DNA of 64,000 nucleotides from Bryum argenteum (taxonomy: Eukaryota; Streptophyta; Bryopsida; Bryales; Bryaceae). The position numbers were made by a program, and so were the translations under genes. Shown piece by piece: positions 13,734 to 24,335 of the stretch (positions within the stretch are counted from its first letter, which is position 1; every line of letters begins with the position of its first letter). The stretch covers positions 13,842,648 to 13,906,647 of the forward strand of contig CM073329.1 in assembly GCA_037043015.1 (NCBI GenBank). The letters are read 5' to 3'. The notes beneath the pieces are model-generated. The model made no database searches and was not told where the DNA came from. It saw only the letters and a program-made list of their open reading frames with translations.

Positions 13734-14680
13734 TACTCAAAATGGGTTTGTCGAGGCTCTCACAAGAGTAGAATCAACAAACTTTTACCATTGTTATCGC
13801 ACAAATGAAGAAGATTCAACCGTTCTAATTTTGAGAACTGAATAGAAGATGTTATTAACTTAGAGATTCAACCGTTGGATTTTTTGATTAATGTTTAGAT
13901 TAAGCTTTTTTACATCAAAAGTAGAAGAAGGTCAAATTTTGTACTTTGAGCAGTTTTGCATCAAGGTTGAAAGTCAGGAGTGGAATGTTGTTTTGCAATT
14001 TCATTGTCTTGTGAACTATCAATTAAGAGACTTAAGTTTCATAAGTAATTTCTCCCTTGTACTTTGAACAAAGGATGAAAGATTGAAAGACTCCAAGAAG
14101 ATGATAGACAAAAGGTTGAAAGATTGAAAGAATATATATTTAGATTCTATCATTTTATTTTTGAAAAAAGTAAAATCTAATCAAATTTAAGGGTGAAACT
14201 TTAGTTTTTTCAAAAAATAAAATGATGGAATCTAGTCATGCGTAATTAGGTCCTTGTTATTACTAGGTACTTCTTTAATTGTACTATGTTTGAGAACAAC
14301 AATATCCCTCCATCACAATGTGTCGAGTTTAGTATTTTTTAAATTGAAAAAAGGATACAAGATATTTTAATGTTAACCTCAAACAACACAAGCCCTTAAG
14401 TCAAGATTCATACATTCGAAGATTATAAAAACAAAAAAAATGAAACAAGAAGTACATGAACACATGGGTAATAAGGAATAATGAAATTAAAATGAAAAAA
14501 CCTGAATAGCTGTACTATCCACCAATGTTGACAAAATATGATGTAAAATTGGTAGATCATGAATCACTTGGAAATTCTTTCCAATTATTCTTTCCAAGTG
14601 AGTGCACAAGTTAGTTTTTTTTAGAATATCACATAAAATAACATAATTCTATCCGTAAGCTTGAGTCATAACAATACAAG

Positions 14681-14682
<2 letters not shown>
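13734..14682. other. AT-rich intergenic DNA
   Basis: No gene is supported. The stretch has low-complexity A/T runs and weak internal repeats (GAAAGATTGAAAGA around 14080-14130). Confidence 0.5.

Positions 14683-14748
<66 letters not shown>
14683..14748. repeat. (AT)n microsatellite
   Basis: About 33 uninterrupted AT dinucleotides lie just outside the left end of segmental duplication copy A. The tract is absent at the equivalent edge of copy B. Such tracts are prone to breakage, so it could have served as a breakpoint; that is inference. Confidence 0.95.
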
Positions 14749-14750
<2 letters not shown>

Positions 14751-14880
14751 TTGGAAGTGTAAGTCAAGTCTATATACTTTTGCACTACATGATTGTTTGA
14801 CTAAAGATTGAATCTTCATTCTACATGTGTTCTTCGCCTGTAGATAAGTGGTGACTTCCCTTGAATTTGCTTCAAGCTCC

Positions 14881-15312
14881 TCAAGTTGATCTCGTTACTC
14901 CTTGAGATGGTTCCATATTATCTTTATCTAATAGACCCGGATGAAGCCTTGTGTATGTCAATTTTAGTCCATTGCGTGAGCATGCATACACATTTTGTAT
15001 GTTCATAATCCCATGAAAGTCAAGATGATTGAGTACATCAAAAGCACCATCTCTACAACCTTTAGATCCACCAATGTAAAGACTACGGGTAAGTAAGTAA
15101 ATCCCATTGGTTTTCTTGTGACATAGTAAAAATGTTTTCTTCAAAACGGATTTGTTGTTGGTGCTCAATACGGTTCCAAAAAGGATGGAGAGGGCATGAG
15201 CATCTTGATGTTCAACACCTCTTTTGAGAAGTTTGATAAATGATGATGGTGTGCTAGGGTTGGTGTTAAGCCCCCCGCCGGACTTAGTCAATAATAAATC
15301 AAGACCCTTCAT
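14881..15312 (-). CDS. Hypothetical 143-aa frame in duplication copy A
   Basis: The frame starts MKGLDLLLTKSGGGL and is not recognised. It carries 143 codons with no stop. In copy B (29991-30422) the frame is kept with only one or two residue changes (Asn to Asp in the NTNPS segment), as expected from a recent duplication, so this is not evidence of selection. Upstream of this Met the two copies differ by a 2-base indel that alters the frame, so longer N-terminal extensions are unreliable. It lies downstream of the RCCR relic on the same strand. It could be a captured or transposon-borne gene fragment, or a chance frame. Confidence 0.25.
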   Translation of the reverse strand: MKGLDLLLTKSGGGLNTNPSTPSSFIKLLKRGVEHQDAHALSILFGTVLSTNNKSVLKKTFLLCHKKTNGIYLLTRSLYIGGSKGCRDGAFDVLNHLDFHGIMNIQNVYACSRNGLKLTYTRLHPGLLDKDNMEPSQGVTRST

Positions 15313-16206
15313 AGCTAAACAATTGCTAAGAAAGAAATAAAATGGAACAAAGTTGTGAGAGATGGTGAATGAGAAGGGAAAGAGGGGAACAAGAAACAAA
15401 CTATAGGGTGGAGGTCTATTTGTATAAGAAAAAGTAAAATTAAAGTAAAAGTAAAATTAAAGTTAAAGTAGATGGATATAAAATTAATGGCTGGATGACG
15501 AAAAAGCACACAACGCTCTGATGGATGAATTTATCAGATAGGATGAACGGAAAATGAGTATTGGGATGGCTGAAACCCATCAATGGAAGAAGCCCAACTA
15601 GCACATTCATTCCAGGGACCACACTAATTCTACTCTCCCCACCAAATAAGGTAACATGCTTAGTTACCAATAATAGATTTTGTATATTTTGGATGAGCGC
15701 AGTGAAATTGAGGTTTATTTTCCGTTTAAAAGCAAACTTGAACACTGGTTCTGCGAATTCCAGTTTCCTTGATTGTAATTTGAATGATAAACGGGGTGTT
15801 TTGAAGATGTGTACTATTAATGGTGATTTGATCATAGAAAACAATGTTTGCTCTTTCTATTGTGACTCGATTATAGATATCAAGTCTTGCAAAGTTTATT
15901 GAAGAATCAATTCTGGAACACGGTTAAAACATTTAGGAACTTACAATCGAATCATCTTGACTTAGTTGTGTATTTTGTGAATGGAATTCCTATGGTCACC
16001 AAATACCGTTTACATTAAGTATATACCACGAGGCCCATGTTGGGAAAAAAAATAAAATGGAAGCATCAAGTATGAGATCCATATGCAGAATCAAATCAGG
16101 ACAACAGTGCATGAAAGGAATGGCAAGGTTCCTTCATTCGATCTGTGGGAAAATCAACAAGCAAGCTTTACAAACATTTACACACTGAAAATCAAACAAT
16201 AGTGCA

Positions 16207-16756
16207 TCAAACGCCCTTCCGGATCGCAGCCACAACCTTGTCGGCGATCTCCTGGCCAAACAACCTGGGCATGTTGCTACTGAGATCCACTTCCACTCCT
16301 TGGCTCTTGATGAGATCGTCTCGCCTCTTCATGTACGTCTGGGATTCACTATCCAGGGCATGGGCAGTGTTCTTGTAGCCCTCCAGCCAAGTCTGAAACA
16401 CCTCGATGGCAGCAGGGTGCACGAGCTCAGTGATGACAGCATCCAAACCTTTGTCTCCTCCATTCACTTTGTACAAAAGGGCTGTCGGAGATACCACACT
16501 TCGAACGTAGAGCAAGGAGGTCAGATACGGTTGTGTGTTGGCGTGCTTTTCGAACTTCTGCCGAATGCTTTCCAGCGGTGAATTCGAGTTCTCGTAGAAG
16601 CGTGCCAGATACTCGGGGTTCATCACCAGGTCTTGTCGTGGTAGCAGATCGAGGATGAGTACTAGTGGGTCTGGGCCGCTTTGGATTAACTTGAAGAGGA
16701 GATGGGGTGAGTCTGCTTCTGGTCCGAGCATTGCTTACTATGTTGCAATGTTGAGT
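16207..16756 (-). pseudogene. Truncated RCCR pseudogene (duplicate of exon 2)
   Basis: The last 174 codons of red chlorophyll catabolite reductase are intact, from MLGPEADSPHLLF to the stop at 16207. They differ from the functional copy by only a handful of residues (LLFKLIQSGPDPLVLIL against LLFEFIQSGPDSLVLVL). Immediately upstream, at 16737-16756, the equivalent of the NIATLIA segment is shifted and contains TAG and TAA. Exon 1, with the transit peptide and N-terminal half of the domain, is absent. A stable active enzyme is not expected. It could still be transcribed and give RNA antisense or homologous to the functional gene. Confidence 0.88.
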
Positions 16757-17017
16757 CTGGTATCCCCGACACCGATCGAGAGGAAAACTCAATCATTCCT
16801 GTCTGCAAAGCTACAAACCTTCAAACACAAGTCCAAGCTTCTAAGATGAGTAACAATCCCCCTGCCAAAGCAAATGGGTTTCATTGTAAGCCTCCAATGC
16901 TATGTCAAATCAAGCTGAAGCTCATTACATTACACCAAAGCTCTTCTCTCGGCGACAAGAAAAAAAGGTTGCACTTACTGTGCAAAATCAACCAAAAAAC
17001 ACCCAGCACACAACTCA
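16757..17017. other. Unique DNA between the RCCR relic and the CACTA element
   Basis: No gene is seen. Its last three bases (TCA, 17015-17017) form the left target duplication of the CACTA element. Confidence 0.5.
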
Positions 17018-17374
17018 CACTATAAGAAAACCCTGTTATTTGTGATGTCTTGTGTAATGTCTAATGTATTTTTTGATGTCTTACTGTCTTAAAAGATGTC
17101 TTCGAAGACGGGAGGATGTCTGTACATCTAACGGGCACATTTTGGATCGGAGGGGCATGAAGACATCACCAAACAAAAAGATGTTGGTGAAGACATGGAT
17201 GTCTTTGAAGACATCTCGATAGACATCAAACTGCCACGTTGGCAAGGGATTTTGGACCAGCAAGGTAAAAACGACCAAAATTTATTAGTGGACAGGGTAA
17301 AAAGCATTTTTAATGTTAAAAGAGTAGGTGAATGGGCAGCGGTTTTCAAAAGTAGAAATAAAACATCACACTTA

Positions 17375-17409
<35 letters not shown>

Positions 17410-18239
17410 GCTATATCATTATGTGACGTGGCAATACTGAAAATACTAATTTCAGGCTATTCTCACTATTTTTTCATTGGTCTATTTTTTTAAAAAAATA
17501 TTAAAATATATAATTATATTTCAATAAAAAATATATTTTGTAAATTTTTATTAAATTAAAAAAAAGTTAGAATATTATAATTCTGTAATTTTTATGATTA
17601 AAAAATATTTAAATATTAAAAAATATTATATATAAAATATAATATCTATAAGATAACAATGGTGCCGAAAAAAAAAGTAAAAGTAATTTCGTGGATATTT
17701 AATCCTCAAAAAACACGTGGACATAGATCAAAAAAGTTATTTACAGCGCTTTATCTACATGGCAACAAAAACTCCACGTCGGACCAGATGACAAGTCATT
17801 CAACATCTAGTCGGATGTTTAACACGATGTCCAACTTACCATAATTACAATCAGGCATGAATGTCCGCGTAGACATCTACTCGGATGTCTATGAAGATGT
17901 TTTGCACGACATCCTCCTAGACGTCATTTACTAAAAAGCGGCAGTACTTAAGGGTCTTTTTGGAGTAATATCAACTTTTTTTCTTACTGCTTGCCCTCCA
18001 TTGGCGCAGGTCTCTGATTGAGGGTAATCCTCAAATACTTAAAGAAAATATAAAAAGAAAATAAAAACAATAAACAATTTTTTTTGGCTTACTTCAAGAA
18101 GGAATTAAATATTATTTATTATCTATAGATTAGATTATTATAGTCTAATGGCAAGACTATACATTACTCTATCATCAACAACCAATATTATACAAATTAA
18201 AGCAAATTTACAAGAAATATGAATTTATGAAAGTAGCTA

Positions 18240-18430
18240 TTTAATACAGTTTAGGAGACAATTCTATAATAGAATTAGTATTAAGAAAGTTAGTTGGAAA
18301 GTTAGTTAGGGTAGAAATAAAAGGTAGTTAAGAGTTTAAAAGAGAGCCTATCACCATGGAAGACTATAAATAGTCTCATGATTGTAATTCCACACTTTTT
18401 CTATCAATAAAGATTATTTGATTTGCTGTG
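18240..18430 (+). other. LTR- or promoter-like stretch inside the CACTA element
   Basis: A GTTAGTTGGAAAGTTAGTTAGG region is followed by TATAAATAG (about 18366), a pyrimidine stretch and CAATAAAG (about 18405). That order resembles a U3-R of a plant LTR retrotransposon or a solo LTR fragment. No matching second LTR or target duplication was found, so a captured promoter is equally possible. Confidence 0.3.
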
Positions 18431-18722
18431 GAAGAAACTCTAAGACTTACAATACGTGCTTTGTTGTGAAAAGAACTTTAAAGCATCTGGTATTTGATTT
18501 GTTGTGAGGGAAATCAAAAAACCTTTTATAGTTAATATGTTGTGATTGAAACCCTGAAGATGTCATCAGATGTTTATGATAATGTTTGCAAGGATGTCTA
18601 AGATGACGTTCTTGAAAATGTCTAACATGATGTCTATGAAGATGTCGAAAATGATATCTACGACAGCATCCAGAACCATCTACAGGGATGATTTTCATTG
18701 ACTTCAATGGATGAACAAAGGC

Positions 18723-18999
18723 GGCTAGGGTTTGCTGCCGCCGCCATAGTTAGGTCATGAGACCTTTAAGTAGAATTAGAGGCCGCTCGAAGCTCATTTT
18801 TGCCTTCATTTTTCAAAGAGTTAGTGTTTGGAGTGTAGAGGCTAAGGTTTGCTTCTTCATGTGGCTAGGCTTTGTTGCCGCCGCCATAGTTAGGTCATGA
18901 GATCTTCAAATGGAATTACAAAGCTCATTTTTGCCTTAGTTTTTCCAAAGAGTTTGTGTTTAAAGTATAGAGGATTTTGAAATTGTTTCCATTCAGTTT
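18723..18999. repeat. 140-bp tandem duplication within the CACTA element
   Basis: Two copies, starting at about 18723 and 18863, share GCCGCCGCCATAGTTAGG and the following CTCATTTTTGCCTT and AAAGAGTT segments, with a few indels. Confidence 0.8.
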
Positions 19000-19208
19000 C
19001 AGAATGATTGTTAACTACAATAAGAGAATAGTATCTGTAGAAATCCAGTAGCTCTCAAGAGTAGGTTTCCTTCTTCATGTGGCTAAGATTTGCTACTTAA
19101 GAGGTACTGGATTTCAAAAGCATCTTGTACAAGAAACCCTAAGACTTGAAGTATTTGATTTGTTGTGAAGGAAACCCTAGTACTTGTAGTATTTGATTTG
19201 TTGTAGAA

Positions 19209-19312
19209 GATGTCTATGATGATGTCTGCAAGATGTCTTAGAGCATGTCTATGAAGATGTCTATGATGATGTCTGCAAGATGTCTTAGAGCATGTCTATG
19301 AAGATGTCTAAA
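19209..19312. repeat. 47-bp near-perfect tandem repeat of GATGTCT units
   Basis: The block beginning GATGTCTATGATGATGTC at 19209 recurs at 19256 essentially unchanged, for about 2.2 copies. It is built from the same GATGTCT word as the subterminal repeats, suggesting growth of those arrays by tandem duplication. Confidence 0.85.
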
Positions 19313-20697
19313 TGTGTTGATGGAATTCTGTTTTGGAAGGTGGGACATAAGGGGTTGGGCGTGAACACGATCCGAGGCGCAAGCGACATGCGTGCTTGTA
19401 GGTGAGTGGACAGATGTATGCATAGATGTCTATAACGTTGTTTTTAATGATGTCTAGAAGGATGTTTGAAGAAATGTCTAAGCAGATGTTTGCAAGAATG
19501 TCTAACTGTGTCGATACCTTGAAGTTAGGAAGTAAACCATCTCAACCTAGGTAGTGCAATTAAATGGAATTAAATCAGAATTTTTTTACCTTTACAAACC
19601 CTTCTTTAAATGCAGTTGATATTGGCTTATTGAATATGTGTAGCGGCTGGACATGCACATGACCATACGGGTATCGACAGCAAGCGATGGAAGTGGAGGG
19701 ACTTACGGAGTTCAGATTGTGGGTGCGTAGTATATCGTAGTTGTTGACAGACGTATTAGTAAATACTCTAGTTTGTGTTATCTGAGGTTTTAATGACCTA
19801 AGCAATATATGTTTGACTCATACTTTTTGATGAGGCAGTGTTTCTGATTGATGTTATGTGAGAGACGCCTGGATTACAGATCTGATGACTATATAAACAT
19901 CTAAAAATGACATCTTAGATGTCCTTTCATATGCCCAGAAAACATCAATAGTAATACTGTTGCAAACATCATGTTTAACACAAAACGTTCACATCGATGT
20001 CATAGAGGATGTCGCTACAAACATCCGAGCAAACATCACAAATTTAATAAGGACATCAACCTAATCATCAATCTACGCACTGGAAACATCTTATAAGAGA
20101 TAAAAATTGTCTTCTAAGATATTTTGTGAGACATTGCATACGTCTTGCAAGACATCTTGTACAACATCTAAGATGTCTTGCAAGACATTTAAGTCGTCTT
20201 AATTGATGTCTAAAACTATCATGATAGGAGCATAAAACCTCCGCAATATGCTGACGTGGCATGCCATGTCATTTTTTCAAGTCCACGTCAACTTTTCCTG
20301 CGTGCCATGTCGGATATTCTCGGGGTGCTACGTCGGATTTTCCCGGGTCCACGTGGGATTCTGGCGCCGCCATGTCATCTTTCCTAGGACCATGTAAAAT
20401 TCCACATCATGATGAATTTCATCCCCATGTGACACTGCCCGTCCACTTCAAGCTGATGTGTCATCTACGTGGCACCCACCTGGCACACTTTTTACCCTTC
20501 CAAAATTACCTTAAGACATCTTCGATCTTAAGACATCTTCGATCTTAAGACATTTTCTTGTCTTTACAGATGTCTGCTTAGACAACTGTCATGTCTAGGA
20601 TGTCTTATCGTCTATAAGACATCCGAATTAATGACTACATTGTTTTTTTAGACATCATTTACAACATCACTAAAAACGCAGGTTTCTTATAGTGTCA

Positions 20698-22468
20698 TCA
20701 AAACATGCATTCCTCCCCCGTAGTCACCACCACAACTTACTCCTCACGACATAGCAAGACGCCCAACTGTTAAAGCTATAAACGCTCAATCGTCATCAGC
20801 CAACAAGGGGAGTCAAGCGTTGTGGACGGCTACATTGAATGATGTCAGTGGAAAACCGAAAACGGCTGTACCTCCTGACATACACCACAACCACTCTTCA
20901 TGTGGAAGTACTGGATACCTTTTTTACTGCCTAGTGCCTCGTCGTCAAAGGTCCATGCAATATCATATACACTCATGTTTGAGATATGAAATTAATGGGC
21001 ATAAGATTCCATTTGATAACACCACTTCATTCTATTTGTTCATCCAAATTTCTAATGCTTTCACATAAATAATGCCTTGCCATCGATATACACTACTAAC
21101 ACCAAATAGGTACATTAGTGTTCAACCACCATAAGATATGAAAATGGTATATGTTTTTACTCTTAATTAAAATCTACTTACCTAAAGCATCAATTCCAAT
21201 AAACCTCAATTCCGTTAAAATAGCAGTCTGTAGTCCATGTGCCAATATGCCAAGTCCCCTATGAGCCATTTTGCTCGCATTCTAAAATGTGCCATTTTTC
21301 AAGCATATCTTTGAATTGTAGTTCAGAAATATTTATGCCTGCAAATATTTATGGCATGTTCATTAATATCACACATGTACTCCGTAATATTAATTGATTT
21401 TTGTAACATTACCAAAATTTCCATAATATCACACATTTTTATGGTTTTTTCTGACCTTTGGACATAGTCAAAGGGCAATATTCTGAACAACCGTTGAGAA
21501 ACATTGTTGTTTTTGAAATGCCGTTAAAAATATTTACTCTATCATGTAATAACTCGACAAAAACCAACGTTATTGTTTTTCATTTTAAGGACCCCAAAAG
21601 CCCCATTTTACCGGATTGAGGCCATCTTAAGGGAATTGAGGATAATACTATGAAGAGATCCCCATTTTGACCAATATAGTGGGTGACGATACTCCTCCTC
21701 AATAAATTCACCAAAGATGTTGATCTAAAGTATCGTATGTAACACCAATCTACATGTTTAGTGTACACACCTTCTATGAAACATTGAACATTAGGACTAT
21801 GCAACTCACATGTGTTTTCTCAACATCCAAGAAACTCAAATTAATATCAAAATATCCAAGATAAAAAATGTTCAAAAAAATAGATTAAGCTTCAAACAAC
21901 ACTCCATACTACTAAAAAGAAATAAATTGAATAAGGGGATTTCATAAATTTTGGTCCAATTGGGGCCTCTTTTCAAAATTTAAAGCTCTATCAAGTGCGC
22001 ATATCTTAAACAATACTTCCTCAAAAGGGATTGCTTAAAGATTTTGAGGCACATCAAAATTTAGGTCAAATTCATAATTGAGAGCATTCAATTATGAAGT
22101 GAATTGGGGGTTTCGACCAATTTTGGTCAAATCCGAATTGTGTCTTGGAAGTAGGGGTTCTTTCAAGTTTGCTTATCTAGTAGATATCATCCAAACATTT
22201 TGTACCCATCAAAACTAGGTTAAAGCACCATTTGAGAGTATTCAATAGTTAGGTGGATGAGTGATTCTAACCAATCTTGATCAAATTTGAGCTTGTTTTC
22301 TTGAAATGAAGGGCTCTATCACGTGTGCCTTTTCAAATCAATGTCATCTAAGAACAATTAGGTCAACAAAATTTAGGTCAACATCTCATTTGAGGAGATT
22401 CATTAACCCCTACAGATCCAAGAGGACCAAATCGGGCTTTTGCTATTTTGGGCAGCCTAGATGAATAG
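20698..22468. other. AT-rich intergenic DNA
   Basis: No gene is supported. The left part continues the sequence interrupted at 17017. Short degenerate repeats occur around 21950-22400 (recurrent AAATTTAGGTCAA and TTGAGAG-CATTCAAT words about 115 bp apart). A TTAACCCCTA piggyBac-type end word stands at about 22392. Confidence 0.5.
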
Positions 22469-22472
22469 GTTA

Positions 22473-22900
22473 ACCCCTAAAAATCCTTGTGTTTTTGGGA
22501 GCTCCAAAACCCAAAACGGCGATTTTCTAGCTCAATGTCCATGTAGAAGTATGAATCAAACCTTTGAGCAGATTTTGTACTTTCAACCGCAAGATCTTCG
22601 AGGTAACTACCATCAGTACTACCACAAAATATTTCAACCGTTGGATCTGCGCCGTTTGTGAGATTATAATGATCAAAGTTCATGTAAGATTTTTTTTTGA
22701 CCTTGCCCGAGACACATAGTCTTCATGGTGCCAAGGGAGACTTGATTATTTTTTATCCAAACTTTTTGCTCATAATTTTTTTCATGTAGATGAGTAAGCT
22801 AGGCACGCGAGCGCAATATTTTAGAAGTTGCATGTGCGTTTAGAACCTTCATGCAAAGATATTAGTGGAAGAAGGTCAAAAAACGCATTTCATCCCTCAT
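22473..22900 (-). repeat. Dispersed repeat with TTAA-CCCCTA end (inverted copy)
   Basis: It starts TTAACCCCTAAAAATCC and contains the family box TTTCAACCGTTGGATC followed by TTTGTGAGATTATAA. It runs to a CTTCATGCAAAG...GAAGAAGGTC end. In inverted orientation it matches 28741-29186 and 48871-49325. It has no coding capacity. Confidence 0.6.
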
Positions 22901-23539
22901 TCGGGACATTGTTGAACAAGGTCATGAGATTGTAGGATTTTCCAAATCCGCACGATGAGGATCTCTCTTTGATAAGATCAATTTTTTGTATCAATTTTTA
23001 TTTCAAAATTTTCAAAATTATGAGAATTTTTCATACGGTAAACTACGCAAAATAAGTGAGAAATTAGAAGGGCAGGAAGGGGATATTGGGACCCTGGACT
23101 GACCGGAGCTGCAAAGGCCTGCCATACCTCAATTTCCAATAAAAGACCTGAGAGTCAGTGATTTACATTCATCGTTGCTACAAGAAAGACGACAATGCAT
23201 TTATGGCCGGTTTAGAAAAGCAAAAGCATGTGCTGCTTGAGTGAGCCAGGTGGCATGCAAATGGCATGTGACATAGGGGCATGACTACATGCTACAGTAA
23301 TTAGGAGCCTAGGGGTGAGCCTAGCTGAGCGGGTTTAGGGGCCAATGGAAGCAGCCATCCTCGCATTGCTGGCAGCCCTCGGCAGTGTTTTGGCACGTCG
23401 CGCAAGCCCTTCCAGGGATCTTTATTCCAAAACAAATTTTGCTCAAACTCGCTCCTGTATCCCCAGTCGTGTATGCTTGAAAGACTACACCCTGGAATCA
23501 AAGTTGTAATTTTAGTAAGGTTGAAGAAGCAAGGTGCTT
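22901..23539. other. Intergenic DNA, no gene seen
   Basis: A GC-richer stretch (about 23080-23500) has no recognisable protein on either strand. Confidence 0.45.
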
Positions 23540-24335
23540 ATACATAAATTCAAAAGCAAATCAATTCATTTTGAAAAAATTGAAGCATATGTCGTTTGTA
23601 AATTTTTGAACCAACTTTCTATTACAAACTGTACAAATAAATCCAAGTTAGAGATATGTTAGTACTTATTACATAAACATTGTAATGCAAGTTCCTTGTT
23701 GCAAAAGTTAGAAAGTAAAATCAAAGGCAAATCAATTCATTGCAAGAAAATTAGGACTTGATGTCGTATGTCATTTTTGAACCAACTTTTTGAAGAATGC
23801 TTAGTGCAAAGAAATAAAAGCTAGAGCGGTGTTAGTAGTCGCATTAGTCACAAGTTGTGACTAATGTGACTAACGCTCACAAAGTGCATTAGTCGCATTA
23901 GTCACAAGTTGTCACTAATGTGACTAATGCTCACAAGGTGCATTAGTAGCATTAGTCACAACTTGTGACTTATGTGACTAATGCTCACAAAGTGCATTAG
24001 TCGCATAAGTCACAACTTGTGTCTAATGTGACTAAAGCTCACAAGGGGCATTAGTCGCATTAGTGTAACATATCTCATCTAAACTCAACTAGATCTCTAG
24101 TCAAAACTAGCAATGTAATAAATATCTTCTAAGTGTCATTGGCACTTCTTACTAAACATTGTAATGCAAGTTCCTTGTTGCCAAAGTTAGCAAGTAAAAT
24201 GAAAGGCTAATCAATTCCTTTCAAGAGAATTGAACTTGTCATTCTTGAACCAACTTTCTATTATGCGTAGTACAAATAAATAGAATGTATAGATAGATTA
24301 TTACCTGTTACGTGAACATTGTAAAGCAAGTTCCG
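23540..24335. repeat. Degenerate repeats of the piggyBac tail region
   Basis: Segments around 23545-23700, 23700-23830 and 24120-24330 share AAATCAATTC, TGAACCAACTTT and ATTGTAATGCAAGTTCC words. The last word corresponds, on the minus strand, to the final codons of the piggyBac relic (ELALQCS at about 24310-24335), so pieces of that gene tail have been repeated downstream of it. The 54-bp array lies between these copies. Confidence 0.5.
23841..24065. repeat. 54-bp palindrome-containing tandem array (4.2 copies)
   Basis: GCATTAGTCACA recurs at 23841, 23895, 23949 and 24003, an exact 54-bp period. Each unit holds ATTAGTCACAA and its inverse TTGTGACTAAT separated by one or no base, that is, a palindrome of about 23 bp, plus direct GCATTAGT repeats. 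Single-base variants distinguish units. Such an array could form serial hairpins. Confidence 0.9.

Larger units (their letters stand above)
14843..16756. repeat. Segmental duplication, copy A (1.9 kb, direct orientation)
   Basis: This stretch is nearly identical to 29953-31855 in the same orientation, with a few percent substitutions and small indels by eye; for example a 9-base TATTTTGTG segment near 15970 is missing in copy B. Similarity starts abruptly at GATAAGTG and stops at ATGTTGAGT. The right end falls inside exon 2 of RCCR, so only the 3' part of that gene plus about 1.35 kb of downstream DNA was copied. Copy B adjoins the rest of the intact gene, so B is the likely source and A the derived copy. 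Confidence 0.95.
17018..20694. mobile_element. Non-autonomous CACTA (En/Spm-type) transposon, 3,677 bp
   Basis: The left end is CACTATAAGAAAACCCTG at 17018. The right end at 20677-20694 is its near-perfect inverse, finishing CTTATAGTG. Both sides carry the 3-bp target duplication TCA (17015-17017 and 20695-20697), as CACTA elements make. Subterminal zones (about 17030-17250, 17780-17940, 18550-18670, 19200-19500, 19900-20250 and 20510-20680) are crowded with GATGTCT or its inverse AGACATC, matching the short subterminal transposase-binding repeats of this superfamily. No transposase frame was recognised, so it is non-autonomous. Internal cargo includes a 28-bp T run at about 17379, a very AT-rich stretch (17460-17650), a promoter/LTR-like stretch near 18360-18420 and two local duplications. 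Confidence 0.9.

Noticed and set aside
15561..15902. 113-codon + strand frame repeated at 30669-31010 and, inverted and diverged, at 29642-29845
   Set aside because: I compared the diverged copy with copy B codon by codon: about 5, 9 and 9 differences at positions 1, 2 and 3. There is no excess of silent change, so no sign of selection on the protein despite the in-frame 3-base indel.
17979..18240. Possible LTR retrotransposon inside the CACTA element
   Set aside because: No second LTR, primer-binding site or reverse-transcriptase motif was seen; only an LTR-like promoter stretch is kept as a low-confidence feature.
18447..18707. His/Arg-rich 86-codon minus frame and similar frames in the CACTA element
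   Set aside because: Produced by translation of the GATGTCT repeats; not a gene.
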